Source: Streptomyces triticisoli
GTDB lineage: Bacteria; Actinomycetota; Actinomycetes; Streptomycetales; Streptomycetaceae
Reading direction: 5' to 3'
Assembly (NCBI RefSeq): GCF_003270085.1
Contig: NZ_QFDQ01000163.1
Location: 1-40,869 of the forward strand
Length of the DNA stretch: 40,869 nucleotides
Part shown: positions 36,917 to 40,869 of the stretch, one piece after another
How positions within the stretch are numbered: position 1 is the stretch's first letter
How the letters are laid out: each line of letters starts with the position of its first letter
Program-made: the position numbers and the translations under genes
Notes under the pieces: generated by a model
Told to the model about the DNA's origin: nothing
The model's input: only the letters and a program-made list of their open reading frames with translations
Database searches by the model: none

Positions 36917-37225
36917 TCAGCTGGCCTTGTTCAGCAGCTGGCTGACGCGGCGCTTCTTGTCCGCCTCGGCGATCTCCCGGCGGATCCGCCGGGACTGCGC
37001 CGACTTCAGCGCCAGCTCCCGGTAATGCGCCTTCTTCAGCGCCTCAGCCGCGTCGGCGATCTGCTTCTCGGTCCCGTCCGGGTGCAGCTCGCGGGCCTTC
37101 TCGACGAACCGGGTGTGGTGCGACCTCTTCCGGGCGGCCGCGGTGCGCGCGGACCGGTCCGTCGTCTTGGCCCAGCTCTGGTACGACGCGATGCGCATCC
37201 GCATGGAGCGCTCGTTCGTGTCCAA
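36917..37225 (-). CDS. Basic coiled-coil protein, second gene of the early operon
   Basis: A 102-residue, very basic helical protein: DTNERSMRMRIASYQSWAKTTDRSARTAAARKRSHHTRFVEKARELHPDGTEKQIADAAEALKKAHYRELALKSAQSRRIRREIAEADKKRRVSQLLN. It probably binds nucleic acid. TTG 37225 is the start: the sequence AAGGAGGAGG lies five bases upstream, one of the best ribosome-binding sites in the window. Its first 182 bases overlap the 3' end of the HTH gene in another frame, and operator copy B (37245-37266) lies just upstream. Confidence 0.75.
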   Translation of the reverse strand: MDTNERSMRMRIASYQSWAKTTDRSARTAAARKRSHHTRFVEKARELHPDGTEKQIADAAEALKKAHYRELALKSAQSRRIRREIAEADKKRRVSQLLNKAS

Positions 37226-37511
37226 CAGGTCCTCCTCCTTCGTTATCCACGTCCACGGACGTGGATGCGTCGGGCAGAAAAAGGGCCGCGCGGTGGACGC
37301 CGACGGCCCTCGCGATGAGGGTCGCGGTCTCCTGGGTGACCGTCGGGTACCGGTTGTGCAGGAGGTCGTCCACGCGGGTTTTGGAGATGCCGGCGATGTG
37401 GGCCAGGCGCCGGACCGAGAGGGGTCCTCCGGGTGCTCGCTGCATGAGCTTGCGGAGTAGGTCGCTGTCGGTCAGGCGTAGGCGCACGTCGATCGGGTCT
37501 CCTTCGTCCAT
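37044..37511 (-). CDS. HTH regulator, first gene of the leftward early operon (Cro/antirepressor-like)
   Basis: A DNA-binding protein of 155 residues from ATG 37511, or 147 from GTG 37487. The first 85 residues resemble small Streptomyces XRE proteins: VRLRLTDSDLLRKLMQRAPGGPLSVRRLAHIAGISKTRVDDLLHNRYPTVTQETATLIARAVGVHRAALFLPDAS. ATG 37511 lies inside operator C without a Shine-Dalgarno sequence; GTG 37487 has AAGGAG eleven bases upstream. After about residue 95 the frame runs 182 bases over the next gene, with poor codon use, as if an earlier stop codon was lost. It is divergent from the repressor gene, so a Cro-like role is likely. Confidence 0.75.
   Translation of the reverse strand: MDEGDPIDVRLRLTDSDLLRKLMQRAPGGPLSVRRLAHIAGISKTRVDDLLHNRYPTVTQETATLIARAVGVHRAALFLPDASTSVDVDNEGGGPVGHERALHADAHRVVPELGQDDGPVRAHRGRPEEVAPHPVRREGPRAAPGRDREADRRRG
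37245..37266. promoter_or_regulatory. Operator copy B, inside the 3' part of the HTH gene
   Basis: ATCCACGTCC (37245-37254) and GGACGTGGAT (37257-37266) form a perfect 10-bp dyad around AC. It contains the ATCCACGT core of the other copies and lies about 20 bases upstream of the TTG start and strong ribosome-binding site of the second early gene. A bound repressor could block a promoter or elongation here. Confidence 0.7.
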
Positions 37512-37629
37512 CCACGTCCGTGGATGTGGATACGAAAGCACATCGCTTGAGCGTTGTCCATCAGCGGGGGTGTCCAAGATTCGGCCAAGTGCTGTGAGCC
37601 GCGTACCATCCACGTCCGTATACATGGAC
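37509..37629. promoter_or_regulatory. Immunity switch: divergent control region with operators C and D
   Basis: Operator C (37510-37525, ATCCACGTCCGTGGAT, followed by half-site GTGGAT) overlaps the start of the leftward HTH gene. With the conserved promoter-like part to 37560 it repeats the block at 26318-26369 (45/52). Operator D at 37608-37629 is a looser dyad (TCCACGT-N6-ACATGGA) with a -10-like TATACA inside, probably for the rightward repressor gene. Two divergent HTH genes sharing operators is the classical lysis-lysogeny layout. Confidence 0.75.
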
Positions 37630-37691
37630 AATGATGCGTGGCGGCCGAATGGTTGTACGCACTGACCTGCGATTTTCTTGACCATGACAGT

Positions 37692-37709
37692 GAGCGTCCT
37701 GGGACGCTC
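37692..37709 (+). promoter_or_regulatory. Inverted repeat in the repressor leader
   Basis: GAGCGTCC (37692-37699) and GGACGCTC (37702-37709) are perfect complements separated by TG. The dyad lies directly before the AGAAGGGG ribosome-binding site of the repressor gene and could be a hairpin or a binding site. Confidence 0.5.
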
Positions 37710-37727
37710 GCGAGAGAAGGGGCACCC

Positions 37728-38117
37728 GTGGCGGCGGTTCAGCATAGGAGCGCACTGACCGAGCTGGTGCAGCAGCATGTCGGCACGCACACGGGTCCCG
37801 ACAAGATGAGCGTCGCTGCTTTCGTGCAGAGGGCGGTCGACCCTGACAGCGGCTACCGCCCCAGCAACGGGCTGATCGGGAAGATCGTGCGCGGGGATAG
37901 CTACAACGTCACCCCGGAACTGGTCGGCGCAATCGCGGCTGGCCTCGGTATTCCCCGTGAGATCGCTGCCGCTGCCGCGCACCTTCAGATCATCGGTTAC
38001 GAGGCGGCGGAGCTGAAGAGGGGTGCGCCGGCCACGCTGATGCGGCGCCTGGATGTGGAGCCGGGTGAGCCTGAGCGGGCGGTGGCTGAGAAGTGGCGCA
38101 AGGAAACTGGTCAGTAA
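37728..38117 (+). CDS. Probable phage repressor (XRE-like HTH)
   Basis: A 129-residue protein: SALTELVQQHVGTHTGPDKMSVAAFVQRAVDPDSGYRPSNGLIGKIVRGDSYNVTPELVGAIAAGLGIPREIAAAAAHLQIIGYEAAELKRG, a Cro/C1-type HTH arrangement, with a charged C-terminus (MRRLDVEPGEPERAVAEKWRKETGQ). It is the only HTH gene divergent from the early operon, which makes it the best immunity-repressor candidate; its targets would be operators A-D. No self-cleavage domain is present. GTG 37728 has AGAAGGGG upstream; the longer frame from 37638 lacks a ribosome-binding site. Confidence 0.82.
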   Translation: MAAVQHRSALTELVQQHVGTHTGPDKMSVAAFVQRAVDPDSGYRPSNGLIGKIVRGDSYNVTPELVGAIAAGLGIPREIAAAAAHLQIIGYEAAELKRGAPATLMRRLDVEPGEPERAVAEKWRKETGQ

Positions 38118-38135
38118 CGTTCACTGATCCGTTAC
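38114..38135. repeat. Inverted repeat at the end of the repressor gene
   Basis: GTAACG (38114-38119) and CGTTAC (38130-38135) are complements ten bases apart, beginning in the repressor stop codon. It may be a weak operator for the downstream small gene or a short hairpin. Confidence 0.35.
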
Positions 38136-38277
38136 ATTCTCTTCACGGCTGCGCCCATTCCGCCTACGTACTGCATAAACGCGGCTACCGGACGTAGAGT
38201 GATCGCGCCTCGCATGGATGGAACGCGTGTGCGGGTCTGGTGTGCGCAGATTCGGTCACGCGGGAACAGGGGGTCAT
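38136..38277 (+). other. Intergenic region with a possible promoter for the 62-aa gene
   Basis: TAGAGT (38195-38200) is a good actinobacterial -10 box about 80 bases before GTG 38278; a TGCATA at a suitable distance upstream is a poor -35. No gene is convincing here, and the frame starting at ATG 38218 lacks a ribosome-binding site. Confidence 0.4.
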
Positions 38278-38466
38278 GTGACCGTGCATCTGGAAAGCGC
38301 CACCCTCACCGCCGGCGTGCCCGTCATGCACATCGTCCAGGGGGGCCAGGTCAAAGCGGCCTTCGACCCCCGCCAGATATCGGAGGCTGCCGCGCTGGCC
38401 TGGCTGTGCACTCGTGTGCCCAGGCTGGTGCGCGACGGTTTCCAGGTGCTGTACGCGACCGTCTGA
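38278..38466 (+). CDS. 62-aa lysogeny-region protein of unknown function
   Basis: TVHLESATLTAGVPVMHIVQGGQVKAAFDPRQISEAAALAWLCTRVPRLVRDGFQVLYATV: a small alpha/beta protein with no motif I recognise. GTG 38278 is preferred because AGGGGG lies six bases upstream. It is transcribed with, or just after, the repressor and ends before a strong bidirectional terminator, so it is probably expressed in the lysogen. A role in superinfection exclusion or repressor modulation is only a possibility. Confidence 0.7.
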   Translation: MTVHLESATLTAGVPVMHIVQGGQVKAAFDPRQISEAAALAWLCTRVPRLVRDGFQVLYATV

Positions 38467-38478
38467 CGCGTCGCAGCA

Positions 38479-38522
38479 ATGCGAAGAGGGCCCGGCCGAC
38501 ACCGACCGGGCCCTCTTCGCAT
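38479..38522. terminator. Bidirectional terminator between lysogeny genes and integrase
   Basis: Arms 38479-38495 and 38506-38522 form a perfect 17-bp stem with a ten-base loop. It lies between the convergent ends of the 62-aa gene and the integrase gene, five bases before the integrase stop codon. Confidence 0.88.
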
Positions 38523-38527
38523 GTGCT

Positions 38528-39475
38528 CTACAGCCGGTCGCCCGGCGACAGGGATCTGTGGGCCTGCCGTGCCCGCTCGGCGCCGGCCGACGCCGCGTAC
38601 CGGGACAGCATCTGCCGGGACTTCCAGCCGGTGATCCGCATCAAGTCCGTCTCGTTGCCCCCGGACGCGAGCCACATGTGCGCGAACGTGTGCCGGAACT
38701 GGTGCGGATGGATGTGCGGCAGCCCGGCCTCCACCGTGCGCCGCGTGAGCATCGTCCCTGCCCCCGACGTGGTCAGTGGCTGCTTCGTCTTCTGCCCGAT
38801 CCACAGTGCGTCCAGGCCCTTCGCTCCAGGGTGCCGCGCTCGCGCGCGCAGGTAGCGGTCCAGGGCTTGCGCGGTCTTCGCCCCGAACGGGACTGCGCGG
38901 CCGCGGGAGAACTTGCCCATGACGTGAAGAACCTGCATGTCCAGGTCGACGTCTTCCACGGTGCGGTTCACCGCTTCGGACAGCCGCAGCCCGGAGTCGA
39001 GCCACAGCAGGATGAGGGCGCGGTCGCGGAGCTCGGGGAAGCCGCGGCCGGTGACGGCCTTGAGGAGGGCCTGGAGCTGCTCGGTGGTGAGGACTGGCAC
39101 CTCGGGCTCGGCGACTTGGGGGGCGGACATGCCGGCGGCGGGGGAGCGGTCCAGCTCGTCCTCGGCGACCAGCCACTTGAGCCACTGCTGGACGCCGAGG
39201 AAGCGGGAGCGGGCGGAGCTGGCGGAGGTCCGGGCGATCTCGTGGACGGTGAAGGCGCGGACGTGGTCGGGCGTGATGTCGAGGACGTCGTCCACGGCGG
39301 CCACGTGAGGTGTTTCGCTGTCCTTCGTGGGCGGCGGGGGATCGGTGAGATAGTCGGCGAAGAGGTTTGCGGATCGGAGGTAGGAGCGGATGGTCTCAGC
39401 GCTCTTGTTGTTGGAGCGGAGCGACAGCTCCCAGGACCGGATGAGCCTGGTGAAGAGGCTGCGTTCGGCTGTCAT
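38528..39475 (-). CDS. int: Tyrosine-family site-specific integrase
   Basis: A 315-residue recombinase that integrates the phage at the kinase start site. Residues 1-120 form the core-binding SAM-like domain. The catalytic domain shows Arg164 (SGLRLSE), Lys188 (MGKFSRG), the HxxR pair His258/Arg261 (HPHQFRHTF), Trp284 (TGWKS) and nucleophile Tyr293 (SRYAAS). No long N-terminal arm-binding domain is evident. ATG 39475 has GGAGG only one base upstream, too close to serve; a promoter whose -10 box lies nine bases upstream suggests a leaderless mRNA. The gene is beside attR, as usual. Confidence 0.95.
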   Translation of the reverse strand: MTAERSLFTRLIRSWELSLRSNNKSAETIRSYLRSANLFADYLTDPPPPTKDSETPHVAAVDDVLDITPDHVRAFTVHEIARTSASSARSRFLGVQQWLKWLVAEDELDRSPAAGMSAPQVAEPEVPVLTTEQLQALLKAVTGRGFPELRDRALILLWLDSGLRLSEAVNRTVEDVDLDMQVLHVMGKFSRGRAVPFGAKTAQALDRYLRARARHPGAKGLDALWIGQKTKQPLTTSGAGTMLTRRTVEAGLPHIHPHQFRHTFAHMWLASGGNETDLMRITGWKSRQMLSRYAASAGAERARQAHRSLSPGDRL

Positions 39476-39484
39476 GCCTCCGGG

Positions 39485-39513
39485 AACTTATCTTCCCTAT
39501 AAGCGATGTGCAA
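39485..39513 (-). promoter_or_regulatory. Putative integrase promoter (leaderless)
   Basis: On the minus strand TTGCAC (39508-39513) and TAAGTT (39485-39490) are 17 bp apart. The -10 box ends nine bases before the ATG at 39475, so transcription would begin at or very near the start codon. Leaderless mRNAs are common in Streptomyces. Confidence 0.6.
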
Positions 39514-39571
39514 TGGTTCTGCGGAAGTCTGTAGGGCTGAAACAGCAGGTCAACGCGATGATTGGGGTAGC

Positions 39572-39597
39572 GACGTGCGGCCGGTAGGCAGCAAGTA
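39572..39597 (+). repeat. attR: attR core, right copy of the 26-bp attachment repeat
   Basis: Identical to 755-780. Here phage DNA lies on the left and the uninterrupted kinase coding sequence on the right. The strand exchange point must lie within these 26 bases. Joining the phage flanks of both copies gives attP: integrase-side sequence, core, then the terminator-bearing left end of the prophage. Confidence 0.95.
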
Positions 39598-40869
39598 CCT
39601 CCTGGAGGAGCCGCTCGGACGCGGTGCCACCGGGACCGTCTGGCGAGCCCGCCAGCGTGAGACGGCGGGTGCCGAGGCGGCCGTGCCCGGCCAGCCCGGC
39701 GAGACCGTCGCCATCAAGGTCCTCAAGGAGGAGCTGGCGAACGACCCCGACGTCGTGATGCGGTTCCTGCGGGAGCGGTCCGTGCTGCTCCGGCTGACCC
39801 ACCCGAACATCGTGCGGGTGCGCGACCTGGTGGTCGAGGGCGATCTGCTGGCGCTGGTCATGGACCTCGTCGACGGCCCCGACCTGCACCGTTACCTGCG
39901 CGAGAGCGGCCCCTTCACACCCGTGGCCGCCGCGCTGCTCACCGCCCAGATCGCCGACGCGCTCGCCGCGAGCCACGCCGACGGGGTGGTCCACCGCGAC
40001 CTGAAGCCGGCCAACGTCCTGCTCAAGCAGGACGGCGACAGGATGCACCCGCTGCTCACCGACTTCGGCATCGCGCGCCTCGCCGACTCACCCGGTCTGA
40101 CCCGCACCCACGAGTTCGTCGGCACGCCCGCGTACGTCGCGCCCGAGTCCGCCGAGGGCCGCCCGCAGACCTCCGCCGTCGACATCTACGGCGCCGGCAT
40201 CCTGCTGTACGAGCTGGTCACCGGCCGCCCGCCGTTCTCGGGCGGCTCGGCACTGGAGGTGCTGCACCAGCACCTGAGCGCCGAGCCGCGCCGCCCGTCC
40301 ACGGTGCCCGACCCGCTGTGGACGGTCATCGAGCGCTGTCTGAGCAAGAACCCGGACGCAAGGCCCAGCGCCGAGACCCTCGCGCGCGGGCTGCGTGTCG
40401 TCGCCGAGGGCGTCGGGGTGCACGCGAGCACCGCGCAGATCGCCGCCGCGGAGGGAGTCGCGGCGCTGCTGGCGCCCGATCCGGCACCCGCGGCCGTGCC
40501 CGCGCCGGACGTGCCCGGTGCCGCCGACCCCACCCAGGTGCTGCCGCAGGGCGCGGCGTCGTACGACCCGAACGCCGCGACCAGCGTCCTGCCGCAGCAC
40601 GCCGCCGCCGACCCCACGCGCGTGATGCCGCCGGTGCCGGAGGGCCCGCCGGGCGCCGGTCCGCAGGGACAGGGCCCGCAGCCCGACCAGCCGCATCCCT
40701 GGCAGTCCCAGCTGCGCGCCGCCCGCGACCGCAACGAGCAGACGCAGGTCCAGTACCTGGACCCGAGCGAGGACCCGCTGCGCCGGCGCCCCCAGCGGCA
40801 GGTGGCCCGGCCGCAGCAGCAGCCACGGCCGGCGGCGCAGCCGCGGCAGCAGCCTCCCCAGCCGCAGCC
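39575..40869 (+). CDS. Host Hanks-type Ser/Thr protein kinase (3' end beyond window)
   Basis: At least 431 residues, running off the right edge. It starts VRPVGSKYLLEEPLGRGATGTV: glycine loop 15-22, ATP-binding Lys48 (VAIK), catalytic His140-Arg141-Asp142 (HRDLKPANVLL), DFG Asp163, GTPAYVAPE. The kinase domain ends near residue 275. A long Pro/Gln/Ala-rich segment (ADPTQVLPQG; TSVLPQHAA; PTRVMPPVP) follows, with Thr residues that could be phosphorylated. The core of attR supplies GTG and seven codons, so the coding sequence survives integration, but the leader is phage DNA with only a weak GGGG site seven bases before GTG 39575. Confidence 0.93.
   Translation, partial: MRPVGSKYLLEEPLGRGATGTVWRARQRETAGAEAAVPGQPGETVAIKVLKEELANDPDVVMRFLRERSVLLRLTHPNIVRVRDLVVEGDLLALVMDLVDGPDLHRYLRESGPFTPVAAALLTAQIADALAASHADGVVHRDLKPANVLLKQDGDRMHPLLTDFGIARLADSPGLTRTHEFVGTPAYVAPESAEGRPQTSAVDIYGAGILLYELVTGRPPFSGGSALEVLHQHLSAEPRRPSTVPDPLWTVIERCLSKNPDARPSAETLARGLRVVAEGVGVHASTAQIAAAEGVAALLAPDPAPAAVPAPDVPGAADPTQVLPQGAASYDPNAATSVLPQHAAADPTRVMPPVPEGPPGAGPQGQGPQPDQPHPWQSQLRAARDRNEQTQVQYLDPSEDPLRRRPQRQVARPQQQPRPAAQPRQQPPQPQ

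Larger units (their letters stand above)
755..39597. mobile_element. Integrated temperate siphophage (prophage), apparently complete
   Basis: The element is bounded by identical 26-bp copies at 755-780 and 39572-39597. It holds integrase, immunity-type regulators, a replication/recombination block, terminase, HK97-type head genes, siphovirus tail genes and a holin/amidase lysis cassette in a standard long-tailed actinophage order. Most genes run leftward; regulators at the two ends run rightward. No head, tail, packaging or lysis gene is visibly broken, so the prophage could be inducible. Excision at the repeat would release a circle of 38,817 bp. Relation to a named phage cannot be judged without a database search. 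Confidence 0.96.

Noticed and set aside
37638..37727. N-terminal extension of the repressor
   Set aside because: No ribosome-binding site at 37638; it would translate the leader and the inverted repeat at 37692-37709, whereas GTG 37728 has a good SD sequence.
38218..38277. ATG 38218 as start of the 62-aa gene
   Set aside because: It has no SD sequence and the added residues have atypical composition; GTG 38278 is preceded by AGGGGG.
39390..39587. Small rightward gene across attR
   Set aside because: It is antisense to the integrase start, stops inside the att core, and has no ribosome-binding site or recognisable product.

Overview
The window is high-GC actinobacterial DNA and looks like a Streptomyces chromosome: codons strongly favour G/C in the third position, GTG starts are common, genes are chained by 4-nt GTGA/ATGA overlaps, and the flanks carry a Hanks-type Ser/Thr kinase and the start of a probable FtsK/SpoIIIE-type ATPase. 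Almost all of it (755-39597) is one apparently complete temperate siphovirus prophage of about 38.8 kb. It is bounded by a perfect 26-bp direct repeat (attL 755-780, attR 39572-39597) that covers the GTG start and first codons of the kinase gene. A tyrosine integrase sits next to attR.

Layout. 1-204: 5' end of the leftward FtsK-like gene, then a long divergent intergenic region with two arrays of 10-bp repeats and the native leader of the kinase. 755-2665: left end of the prophage, with an early terminator, an XRE regulator, a leftward pair of small genes, a GntR regulator, and a 118-aa protein behind a promoter covered by two CTGTAG-N6-CTACAG operators. 2733-4032: lysis (coiled-coil/TM protein, holin, amidase endolysin). 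4098-15518: tail and connector genes (SGNH hydrolase tail protein, minor tail proteins, Dit-like protein, tape measure, frameshifted tail chaperones, tail tube, terminator, head-tail connector). 15584-21553: HK97 capsid, protease, portal, terminase and an HNH endonuclease. 21951-22665: P-loop kinase and a second HNH. 22682-26212: small membrane proteins, an excisionase-like HTH protein and a membrane-protein cluster resembling those of Streptomyces conjugative elements. 26373-37511: a long early operon with methyltransferase, Holliday-junction-resolvase-like nuclease, primase-helicase, SSB-like protein, Cas4/RecB-like nuclease and many small proteins. 37509-38466: immunity switch with two divergent HTH regulators and shared operators. 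38528-39475: integrase. 39575-end: the host kinase.

How it works together. The rightward HTH protein (37728) is the likely immunity repressor. It and the leftward HTH gene (37044-37511) share operators built on ATCCACGTCCGTGGAT. A 52-bp promoter/operator block at the head of the early operon is repeated (45/52) in front of the membrane-protein operon at 26 kb, so both are probably co-regulated. Early proteins replicate and recombine phage DNA, terminase plus HNH package it into HK97-type heads, a long non-contractile tail is assembled, and holin plus amidase lyse the cell. Integration keeps the kinase reading frame intact but replaces its native promoter and ribosome-binding site with phage DNA.

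Most unusual features: an 85-bp-arm inverted repeat of phased 7-mers inside a coupled gene just behind the primase-helicase (29819-30055), a candidate replication origin or very long RNA hairpin; the kinase attachment site; the repeated operator/promoter block; and a possible SD-sequestering fold upstream of the HNH gene.
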